A stretch of 5,400 bases of DNA, from assembly GCA_937958345.1 (NCBI GenBank), contig CALGNW010000029.1, forward strand, positions 1 through 5,400, in the 5' to 3' direction. The stretch comes from an uncultured Neomegalonema sp. (lineage in GTDB: Bacteria > Pseudomonadota > Alphaproteobacteria > Rhodobacterales > Rhodobacteraceae). Each line of letters opens with the position of its first letter. Positions within the stretch are counted from its first letter, which is position 1. Positions 1-5,064 of this stretch are shown piece by piece. A program made the position numbers and the translations under genes. The notes beneath the pieces are model-generated. The model worked only from the letters and a program-made list of their open reading frames with translations, had not been told where the DNA came from and made no database searches.

Positions 1-204
1 CTTGGTAATCAGCGGCTCGCGCTCGGCAAGACCGGCCATAATCGTGCGGCGCTCGGCGGGGTCCATGCGCGACCAGCGCGCGATTTCATCACCGGTGCGA
101 AAACAACCCATGCACAGCTTTGCGCCGGGGTGCAGCACGCAGACCTTCACGCAGGGCGAGTCAATCTCGTCGCGTTTCCAGACGTCGTCACCAAAATCCA
201 TCAT
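1..204 (-). CDS. DUF1289 family small cysteine protein (N-terminal part; 3' end outside window)
   Basis: The first 68 codons are visible; the gene continues past the left edge. The protein has four cysteines in a CX3CX8CX2C pattern (Cys18, Cys22, Cys31, Cys34), beginning SPCVKVC and continuing LCMGCFRTGDEI, then a helical ARWSRMDPAERRTIMAGL segment. This is the signature of the DUF1289 family, small proteins of unknown function. The cysteines suggest metal binding (zinc or an iron-sulfur centre), which is inference. Two ATG codons are adjacent (204 and 201). The first is preferred because a TAGGG ribosome binding site lies 7 nt upstream and overlaps the TAG stop of ruvX, so translation of the two genes is probably coupled. 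It is the third gene of the leftward ccmI–ruvX operon. No function can be assigned from context. Confidence 0.85.
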   Translation of the reverse strand, partial: MMDFGDDVWKRDEIDSPCVKVCVLHPGAKLCMGCFRTGDEIARWSRMDPAERRTIMAGLAEREPLITK

Positions 205-213
205 CCGATAACC

Positions 214-690
214 CTACGTGTTTTCGGGGCTTTCCGAAAGCCGGTCCAACGCACCCTGCAGGATAATCGACGCGGCGGCGCTGTCGATCCGCTCGGCGCG
301 TTTGTCCCGCCTGACGCCCGCCTCCTTCATCGCCTCGTCTGCGGCATAGGTCGACAGCCGTTCGTCCCATTGCAGAACCGGCATGTCGAAGGCGTCCTCC
401 AGACTGCGCGCAAAGGCCCGCACAGATTGCGCACGCCGCCCCGCACTGCCATCCATATTTAACGGCATGCCAACGACGATTCCGGCGACCTTACGGACCT
501 CGATAATCCCGCGCAGCTTTTGCAGGTCATCGGTCAGGCGCGTGCGCCAGATGGTGTTCAGCGGCGAGGCGAGCGTCCGCCTTTCGTCGCTGATCGCAAC
601 ACCGATGCTCTTCGTCCCGGGGTCCAGTCCGATCAGCGCCCCCGTGGCGGCACTCTCCGCAAACTGCTCGATCCCCGTAATCCGCGCCAC
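214..690 (-). CDS. ruvX: Holliday junction resolvase-family protein RuvX/YqgF
   Basis: A 158-residue protein of normal length for the RuvX/YqgF family, RNase H-fold nucleases linked to Holliday junction resolution and, in E. coli, to 16S rRNA 5'-end processing. The family motifs appear in order: LIGLDPGTKSIGVAISDE (residues 19–36, catalytic Asp23), VVGMPLNMDGSAGRRA (72–87), LQWDERLST (106–114, Asp109/Glu110) and RIDSAAASIILQGALD (134–149, Asp136). The acidic residues expected at the active site are all present, so the protein should be active. The start is GTG at 690, the base directly after the ccmI stop TAA (693–691). No other start codon lies between it and the first motif. GAAGG inside the end of ccmI can serve as ribosome binding site, about 11 nt away. 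Cytoplasmic. The stop TAG overlaps the ribosome binding site of the next gene. Confidence 0.95.
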   Translation of the reverse strand: MARITGIEQFAESAATGALIGLDPGTKSIGVAISDERRTLASPLNTIWRTRLTDDLQKLRGIIEVRKVAGIVVGMPLNMDGSAGRRAQSVRAFARSLEDAFDMPVLQWDERLSTYAADEAMKEAGVRRDKRAERIDSAAASIILQGALDRLSESPENT

Positions 691-1896
691 TTAAAGCGCG
701 CCTTCAAGCTGCGCGGTTGCATCGGCATCGGCCTCAAAGGTCGCCAGCGCGCGCGCCTGCGCCGCCTTGGCGTCGTCTTCACGGCCCAAAATCCGATACG
801 AGCGAATTAACATCATCCACCCTTGTAGATCATCGGGATCTTCTTCAAGACGCTCGGCCAGTCCCTCAACCATGCCCGCAATCATCGTCATCCGGTCTTC
901 AGCCGACATTTCCGCAGCCGCAGCGCGCTGTTCGGACGTCGGGCCTTTGGGAACAATATCTTCGGGCGGTTCAAGGCCGATTTCAGCCGCCGCATCGCGG
1001 ATATTTTCCTGAACCTGCTCAATCCAAGGCGCATTCGGCGGCGCGGTCCGCAACATGGTCACCCAGCCCTCAATCGCAGGCTCCATCTCGCCGCGCTGCG
1101 CGTATGCAATCCCCTTGAAGAACAGAGCCTGATGAAAGCCGGGGTCTTTCTCCAGCGCCTTATCCGCCGCCTCTTCGGCCTCAGGCGACACATACCCCCC
1201 GGCCGCCATAAACATCGCCTCGGTCATATCAGCATACAACGAGGCATCGGCGGCATCGGGGTCCAGTTCCGCGACCCTGGCAAAGGCGCGCCAGCTTTCG
1301 CCATAGATTTCAAGCGATTTCAAACTGCGCGCCAGCACGTCCCAACCCCGCGCATCGTCGGGTTTTTTCGCCAGCCGCTCTTTGACCTTCTCGGTCAGGG
1401 CCAACATGTCGGCCCGGGCCTTGGTCGGGGCGGGCGTTTCTGAGTCCTGCTCGGAAAATTGAGCCTCCGCCTGTTCCTGAGACGGTCGCAATCCAGCGCG
1501 CTCGACGTCAAAGTTGCGCTCGGAAAGCGGCTGATCCGGCAGGCTGGGTGACCCGATATCGCTGTAAACGCCAAGACCAATCGCCGGAACCCCCAGCGCC
1601 GCAATCACTCCGATCACAGGCCCAAGGCGGCGCGGAGTGGGTTTTGATCCTGCATCAACCTCGGCGGCCTCGGCGGCAGCCAACAAACGGCGCGACAGCT
1701 CGATCCGCGCGCTATCGGCCTCTGCGGGGGTCATCACCCCGCGCGCAAGGTCGGTTTCCACCTCGCGCAGTTGCGCACGAAACGCCTCGACATCATGCTC
1801 GGAACGGGACGCCGGAACGCTTCGAGGCCGCCAAAAAGGCAGCCCGAGCGCCAACGCGCACAAAACCGTCAAAATCCCCGCAAATACCCAAAACAG
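691..1896 (-). CDS. ccmI: c-type cytochrome biogenesis protein CcmI
   Basis: A 401-residue inner-membrane protein of cytochrome c maturation System I. In this family CcmI presents apocytochrome c to the CcmFH haem ligation complex. From the chosen start it has an N-terminal membrane segment (about 2–20, FWVFAGILTVLCALALGL), a cytoplasmic coil-forming stretch (about 34–80, with the family pattern FRAQLREVETDLARG), and a second membrane segment (about 91–111). A long periplasmic tail carries TPR-like helices (about 166–285 and 341–388). Length and layout fit alphaproteobacterial CcmI. The reading frame is open up to a GTG at 2037, but the 47 extra residues are polar and unlike the family. A strong AGGGAGGA (1911–1904) sits 7 nt before CTG at 1896, which would give MFWVFAG, the usual kind of CcmI beginning, so CTG is taken as start. 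No ATG is available nearby. First gene of the leftward operon with ruvX and the DUF1289 gene. Confidence 0.92.
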   Translation of the reverse strand: MFWVFAGILTVLCALALGLPFWRPRSVPASRSEHDVEAFRAQLREVETDLARGVMTPAEADSARIELSRRLLAAAEAAEVDAGSKPTPRRLGPVIGVIAALGVPAIGLGVYSDIGSPSLPDQPLSERNFDVERAGLRPSQEQAEAQFSEQDSETPAPTKARADMLALTEKVKERLAKKPDDARGWDVLARSLKSLEIYGESWRAFARVAELDPDAADASLYADMTEAMFMAAGGYVSPEAEEAADKALEKDPGFHQALFFKGIAYAQRGEMEPAIEGWVTMLRTAPPNAPWIEQVQENIRDAAAEIGLEPPEDIVPKGPTSEQRAAAAEMSAEDRMTMIAGMVEGLAERLEEDPDDLQGWMMLIRSYRILGREDDAKAAQARALATFEADADATAQLEGAL

Positions 1897-1903
1897 AGCC
1901 GAA

Positions 1904-1911
1904 TCCTCCCT
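1904..1911 (-). promoter_or_regulatory. Ribosome binding site deciding the ccmI start
   Basis: Read on the minus strand, AGGGAGGA is a near-ideal Shine-Dalgarno sequence, 7 nt from the CTG codon at 1896–1894. It lies inside the longer open frame, so it argues against the upstream GTG at 2037 and for a rare CTG start. Seen directly; its function is inferred. Confidence 0.75.
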
Positions 1912-1943
1912 ATCGCTGCTGCGGAACGTATGGGTCCGCGTGC

Positions 1944-1954
1944 CTTGCGGCAAG
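1944..1954. repeat. 11-bp perfect palindrome, possible operator
   Basis: CTTGCGGCAAG has 5-bp arms around one central base, in the middle of the divergent intergenic region. Placement suits a regulator-binding site, but it is short and could occur by chance. No regulator gene is visible in the window. Confidence 0.3.
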
Positions 1955-2002
1955 ATGGGCCTTTCGGTGCATGTCGGTAAGTTGATATTGAACGGCGCTA
2001 TC

Positions 2003-2041
2003 AGGGGTGCGATTGCGCCGGTTTCCGCGCGATACACCCCT
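2003..2041. repeat. Two-part dyad symmetry upstream of the soxB-like gene
   Basis: The outer arms AGGGGTG (2003–2009) and CACCCCT (2035–2041) are perfect 7-bp complements. The inner arms ATTGCGC (2012–2018) and GCGCGAT (2027–2033) pair over 7 positions with one T·G wobble, around an 8-base loop. The two stems are separated only by a 2-versus-1 base internal loop, so the 39 bp could fold as one hairpin. There is no following T-run, so it is not an intrinsic terminator. It ends 26 bp before the ATG at 2068 and may be an operator or a structured 5' leader. Pairing is seen directly; the role is inferred. Confidence 0.45.
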
Positions 2042-2055
2042 CAGAATGCTTAGTC

Positions 2056-2061
2056 GGAGAG
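2056..2061 (+). promoter_or_regulatory. Ribosome binding site of the soxB-like gene
   Basis: GGAGAG lies 6 nt before the ATG at 2068 and supports that start, although the resulting N-terminus is a few residues longer than in typical relatives. Confidence 0.7.
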
Positions 2062-2067
2062 ACGCTC

Positions 2068-3333
2068 ATGGCCGCGAAACGCAAGCCCCGCTATTCGATA
2101 TTCTCGCTCGCGCGCAACTCGATGTCGCACCATCAGGGGTGGGAAAAGGCATGGCGCTCGCCCGAGCCGAAGGCCGAATACGATGTTGTGATCGTCGGCG
2201 CGGGCGGTCACGGCCTTGCCACGGCGTATTATCTCGCGAAAAATCACGGCATCACCAACATCGCGGTGGTCGAAAAGGGCTGGCTCGGCGGCGGCAACAC
2301 CGGACGTAATACGACAATCATCCGCTCGAATTACCTACAGGATTCCTCGGCGGCGCTGTTCGAACTGTCGCGCGGCCTCTTCGAGACACTCTCGCAGGAA
2401 CTCAACTATAACGTCATGTTCAGCCCGCGCGGCGTGCTGATGCTGGCGCAGACCGAGCACGAAAAGCGCGCATGGCAGCGCACGCACCACGCAACCCGCC
2501 TCAACAACATTTACACCGAATGGGCTGATACCGAGCGGGTTAAAGAAATCTGCCCCATCATCAACACCGACCCCGGCGCACGCTTTCCGGTTCTGGGCGG
2601 TCTGTGGCAGCCGCGCGGCGGCACAGCGCGCCATGATGCGGTGGCTTGGGGCTATGCCCGCGCGGCGGACGAGCTTGGTGTCGACGTTATCCAGCAATGT
2701 GAAGTCACGGGAATCGACCGCGAAGGCGGCAAGGTCACCGGCGTCCAGACCACGCGCGGCGCGATCAAGTGCGGCAAGCTCGGCATTGTTGTCGCGGGCA
2801 ACACCTCGCGTCTGACGGATATGGCCGGTTTCCGCATGCCATTGGAAAGCGTCCCGCTGCAGGCTCTTGTGTCCGAACCGATCAAGCCCTGCCTCGACAT
2901 CGTTGTCATGGCCAACACCGTCCACGGTTATATGAGCCAGTCGGACAAGGGAGAACTGGTCATCGGAGGCGGTACCGACGGCTATAACGCCTACACCCAG
3001 CGCGGCAGTTTCCAGCACATCGAAGAGACGGTCACGGCTCTCGTCGAAACATTCCCGATCATCTCACGCCTGCGCATGCTGCGCCAATGGGGCGGGATCG
3101 TAGACATCACGGGTGACCGCTCGCCGATCATCTCCAAAACCCCGGTCGATGGGGTGTTCGTCAACTGCGGTTGGGGGACGGGCGGGTTCAAGGCCACCTG
3201 CGGTTCCGGCCATTGTTTCGCCGCGACCATCGCGAAGGGCGAACCCGACGACGTCGCCGCCCCGTTCAGCCTTGATCGCTTTGCCGAGGGCCGGATGATC
3301 GACGAAAGTGTCGCTGCTGCTGTTGCACACTGA
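2068..3333 (+). CDS. soxB: Sarcosine oxidase beta subunit (SoxB) family flavoprotein, apparently without its partner subunits
   Basis: A 421-residue FAD-dependent oxidoreductase of the DAO fold. The N-terminus shows the SoxB pattern RYSIFSLARNSM…WEKAWRSPEP (8–34), then the dinucleotide-binding GAGGHG (44–49) with ribose-binding Glu69, and the family block GNTGRNTTIIRSNY (76–89). GTARHDAVAWGYARAA (185–200) contains His189, which aligns with His173, the residue carrying covalent FMN in characterised heterotetrameric sarcosine oxidases. The C-terminal WGGIVDITGDRSPIISKTP (341–359) and NCGWGTGGFK (366–375), and the ending IDESVAAAVAH, also match that family. Known SoxB works with SoxA, SoxD and SoxG to turn sarcosine into glycine and a one-carbon unit passed to tetrahydrofolate. 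Here no soxD, soxA or soxG follows; the gene's TGA overlaps the ATG of a deaminase. The substrate may therefore be sarcosine (with partners elsewhere) or another N-methyl or amine compound. Cytoplasmic. Family assignment is firm; the exact substrate is not. Confidence 0.9.
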   Translation: MAAKRKPRYSIFSLARNSMSHHQGWEKAWRSPEPKAEYDVVIVGAGGHGLATAYYLAKNHGITNIAVVEKGWLGGGNTGRNTTIIRSNYLQDSSAALFELSRGLFETLSQELNYNVMFSPRGVLMLAQTEHEKRAWQRTHHATRLNNIYTEWADTERVKEICPIINTDPGARFPVLGGLWQPRGGTARHDAVAWGYARAADELGVDVIQQCEVTGIDREGGKVTGVQTTRGAIKCGKLGIVVAGNTSRLTDMAGFRMPLESVPLQALVSEPIKPCLDIVVMANTVHGYMSQSDKGELVIGGGTDGYNAYTQRGSFQHIEETVTALVETFPIISRLRMLRQWGGIVDITGDRSPIISKTPVDGVFVNCGWGTGGFKATCGSGHCFAATIAKGEPDDVAAPFSLDRFAEGRMIDESVAAAVAH

Positions 3334-3335
3334 TG
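3331..3335 (+). other. TGATG stop/start overlap
   Basis: The TGA of the soxB-like gene (3331–3333) and the ATG of the deaminase (3333–3335) share one base. With no clear ribosome binding site in the preceding 15 nt, termination–reinitiation is the expected way to translate the second gene, which would tie the two protein levels together. Confidence 0.85.
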
Positions 3336-3779
3336 ACGGACGCCGACCGCAAATTCCTCCGTATCGCCTTTCAGGAGGCGCAAGACGGCTTTGACGAGGG
3401 CGGTTGTCCCATCGGCTCGGTTTTGGCGCGGGGCGAAACCCTCATCGCTCAGGGTCGCAACCAACGGGTTCAGCGCGGCGACCCGATTGCGCACGGAGAG
3501 ATGGATTGCCTGCGCAAAGCGGGCCGCCAAAAGTCCTATCGTGGCATGACCCTCTACACATCACTTTCGCCCTGTATGATGTGCTCGGGCACGATTATCC
3601 AATTCGGTATTCAAAGGGTTGTGGTGGGAGAGAACGAAAATTTCGGCGGCAACGAGGATTTCCTGCGCGCACGCGGCGTCGAGGTCATCGTCGCAAACGA
3701 CGCTGACTGCATCGCTCTGATGGCGCGTTTCATCCGCGAAAAGCCCGACCTGTGGGCCGAAGACATCGCGGAAGATTAA
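3333..3779 (+). CDS. Yeast Fcy1-type cytosine/nucleobase deaminase
   Basis: A 148-residue zinc deaminase of the cytidine-deaminase fold. Zinc ligands are His54 (in AHGE) and Cys81/Cys84 (in SLSPCMMC), with Glu56 as proton shuttle. The similarity to yeast cytosine deaminase Fcy1 runs the whole length: EGGCPIGSVL (22–31), LYTSLSPCMMCSGTIIQFGI (74–93), VVVGENENF (96–104) and the C-terminal PDLWAEDI (138–145). Counterparts of the yeast pocket residues are present: Asn43 (yeast Asn51), Phe104 (Phe114), Trp141 (Trp152) and Asp144 (Asp155). Hydrolytic deamination of cytosine to uracil, or of a similar ring amidine, is likely. TadA (tRNA) and guanine deaminase are related, but the C-terminal segment fits Fcy1 better. 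The ATG shares its A with the TGA of the soxB-like gene, and no good Shine-Dalgarno sequence lies before it, so translation probably depends on coupling. The stop overlaps that of the converging gene. Annotated relatives in bacteria are usually called nucleoside deaminase. Confidence 0.85.
   Translation: MTDADRKFLRIAFQEAQDGFDEGGCPIGSVLARGETLIAQGRNQRVQRGDPIAHGEMDCLRKAGRQKSYRGMTLYTSLSPCMMCSGTIIQFGIQRVVVGENENFGGNEDFLRARGVEVIVANDADCIALMARFIREKPDLWAEDIAED
3776..3779. other. Convergent genes sharing their stop codons (TTAA)
   Basis: TAA of the deaminase (3777–3779, plus) and TAA of the FAD oxidoreductase (3778–3776, minus) overlap in the self-complementary TTAA. There is no intergenic space, and no hairpin followed by a T-run was found close by on either strand. 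The two transcripts therefore probably overlap at their 3' ends. Confidence 0.9.
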
Positions 3780-4996
3780 ATCACCGCTGTTTCCAAAAAC
3801 TTCCGACCCTCCGCAATGCGGTCATAGCCGAAGGGCGACAGGTCCAGCGTACGGTATTCGCCATGCGAAATCCATTCGGCCACACCGCGCCCCATCGCCG
3901 GTGACTGCTGAAAGCCGTGACCGGAAAACCCGTTCACGAAAACGAAATTCTCAACCTCGGTATGCGGCCCGATAATCGCGTTCTGATCGAGGGCATTGAA
4001 CGCGTAATGACCGGCCCATGAATTCACCAGTTTGATCGCCTCGAATTGGGGAATTCGGTTGGCAATCGCAGGCCACGCCTTTTCCTCCCAGATCGAATGA
4101 TCCTGAACGAAGTCATCGTAATCAACGGCGGGGTCATCGTCGGGCGGGCAACCCGCAAGGTAATACTGGCCGTCCGTCCGCATATGAACCCCCGACGGAT
4201 CAATCGTCAAAGGCAGGTCGCGGTCCAGCGGCTGCTCAGCGTCAAAGATGAAGGTATAGCGTTTACGCGGCTCGACCGGAACCTCGATACCGGCCATCCG
4301 CGACGTCAGAACCGCGCGCGGACCTGAACAATTGATCACCGTTCCGCAACCGACAACTTCACCCGATGCAAGCGAGACACTTTCAACGCGGGAACCGGCG
4401 GAATTCCTGGTCATCGCGACGACTTCATTCGTCAGAAATTCAGTGCCGCGTTCGCGCGCCGACCGTTTCCACCAATCAAACAGCGTATTGCCGTCAAAGT
4501 ATCCTTCGTCGATCAGATTGTGGTTCGCACCGACAATATCATCCAGCATGTAGAACGGGTAATCCCGCGCGATCTCGTCGGGGGTCATATGCTTCGTGCC
4601 CGACCCCAGCGACGCCTGAACCGCCTGCGCCTCTTTCAGCGTATCGGCAAACTCGGTGGTATCCGCCAGATACATATAGCCATAACTTTGCAGGACCACG
4701 TCGGGAACCCGCTCGTCATTACCCATGAACTTGCGAAAATTCTTGATGTACTCCGCCCCGAACTGCGAAACGCGCACATTAATTTCGTTCGAAAACTGCT
4801 GGCGGATACAGCTGTTTGTACAGGTCGTCGACGTATTTTCGTATGTCGGATTACGCTCGACAACCAGCACAGACCCGTCGAAATCGGCGTTATCCGACAA
4901 CCACCACGCAACCGACGATCCGTACATCGCACCGCCGACAATGACGACATCATAGCTGCTTTGCTTCGGTGTTTGAAAATCAACGGTCGCGTTCAT
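3776..4996 (-). CDS. FAD-dependent oxidoreductase, DAO fold, FOXRED1-like
   Basis: A 406-residue flavoprotein. The N-terminal dinucleotide-binding region reads YDVVIVGGAMYGSSVAWWLS (15–34) with ribose-binding Glu47. The FAD/substrate domain follows, and the C-terminal block NGFSGHGFQQSPAMGRGVAE (355–374) is typical of the DAO family. The second half resembles human FOXRED1, a mitochondrial flavoprotein needed for complex I assembly: KRYTFIF (245–251), SWAGHYAFNALDQNAIIGPH (326–345), SGHGFQQ and the end YRTLDLSPFGYDRI (381–394). The bacterial substrate is unknown; oxidation of a secondary amine or N-methyl amino acid is the family's usual chemistry. ATG at 4996 is chosen over an in-frame TTG at 5023 because GAGGGG lies 8 nt before it. 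No signal peptide or membrane segment is seen, so it is probably cytoplasmic. It lies downstream of the CFA-synthase-like gene on the same strand and converges on the deaminase gene, overlapping it by 4 bp. Confidence 0.88.
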   Translation of the reverse strand: MNATVDFQTPKQSSYDVVIVGGAMYGSSVAWWLSDNADFDGSVLVVERNPTYENTSTTCTNSCIRQQFSNEINVRVSQFGAEYIKNFRKFMGNDERVPDVVLQSYGYMYLADTTEFADTLKEAQAVQASLGSGTKHMTPDEIARDYPFYMLDDIVGANHNLIDEGYFDGNTLFDWWKRSARERGTEFLTNEVVAMTRNSAGSRVESVSLASGEVVGCGTVINCSGPRAVLTSRMAGIEVPVEPRKRYTFIFDAEQPLDRDLPLTIDPSGVHMRTDGQYYLAGCPPDDDPAVDYDDFVQDHSIWEEKAWPAIANRIPQFEAIKLVNSWAGHYAFNALDQNAIIGPHTEVENFVFVNGFSGHGFQQSPAMGRGVAEWISHGEYRTLDLSPFGYDRIAEGRKFLETAVI

Positions 4997-5064
4997 GCCG
5001 GAATCCCCTCTTCGATTGAACAAGGGTTTTCACGATCCAACGGTTTTTTCAATCTCTGTGAAGC
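4997..5064 (-). promoter_or_regulatory. 68-bp gap between the CFA-synthase-like gene and the FAD oxidoreductase
   Basis: The gap is AT-richer than the genes around it. It carries the GAGGGG ribosome binding site of the downstream gene, a 7-bp inverted repeat GATTGAA (5014–5020) / TTCAATC (5048–5054), and two similar direct copies, CAAGGGTTTTCA (5021–5032) and CAACGGTTTTTTCA (5038–5051). There is no intrinsic terminator for the upstream gene, so the two genes may be co-transcribed. A separate promoter is possible, but no clear -35/-10 pair is visible. Confidence 0.4.

Larger units (their letters stand above)
1897..2067. promoter_or_regulatory. Divergent intergenic region between ccmI and the soxB-like gene
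   Basis: This 171-bp gap separates two genes transcribed away from each other, so it must hold both promoters unless the genes are read from farther away. The most AT-rich patch is around 1979–1992 (GTAAGTTGATATTGAAC region) and is the likeliest promoter core. No pair of -35 and -10 boxes with good spacing could be identified on either strand, so no promoter is placed. Two dyads within it (1944–1954 and 2003–2041) are listed separately. Part of the region is open in the ccmI frame but does not look like coding sequence. Confidence 0.6.

Noticed and set aside
1921..1939. Small hairpin GCGGA…TCCGC in the divergent region
   Set aside because: Only 5-bp arms with a 9-base loop, expected by chance in GC-rich DNA, and no T-run follows.
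1548..1985. 145-codon open frame on the plus strand
   Set aside because: Antisense to ccmI and rich in Arg and Pro, as expected for the complement of GC-rich coding DNA.
1984..1989. GATATT as a -10 box of a sigma-70 promoter for the soxB-like gene
   Set aside because: No acceptable -35 element lies at 16–18 bp upstream, so the promoter cannot be supported.
1897..2037. N-terminal extension of ccmI from GTG at 2037
   Set aside because: The 47 residues are polar, unlike CcmI, overlap the likely promoter region, and a strong ribosome binding site with family-typical start lies downstream.
2335..3018. 227-codon open frame on the minus strand
   Set aside because: It is the complement of the well-supported soxB-like gene; long antisense frames are common in DNA of this GC content and it shows no family features.
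2991..3530. 179-codon open frame on the minus strand across the soxB–deaminase junction
   Set aside because: Antisense to two confident genes, with low-complexity composition typical of a shadow frame.
3812..3822. Palindrome CCGCAATGCGG as terminator for the deaminase transcript
   Set aside because: It is inside the coding region of the converging gene and is not followed by a T-run.
4997..5023. Earlier TTG start for the FAD oxidoreductase
   Set aside because: It adds nine residues that include the ribosome binding site of the ATG at 4996; the ATG start is better placed before the FAD-binding motif.
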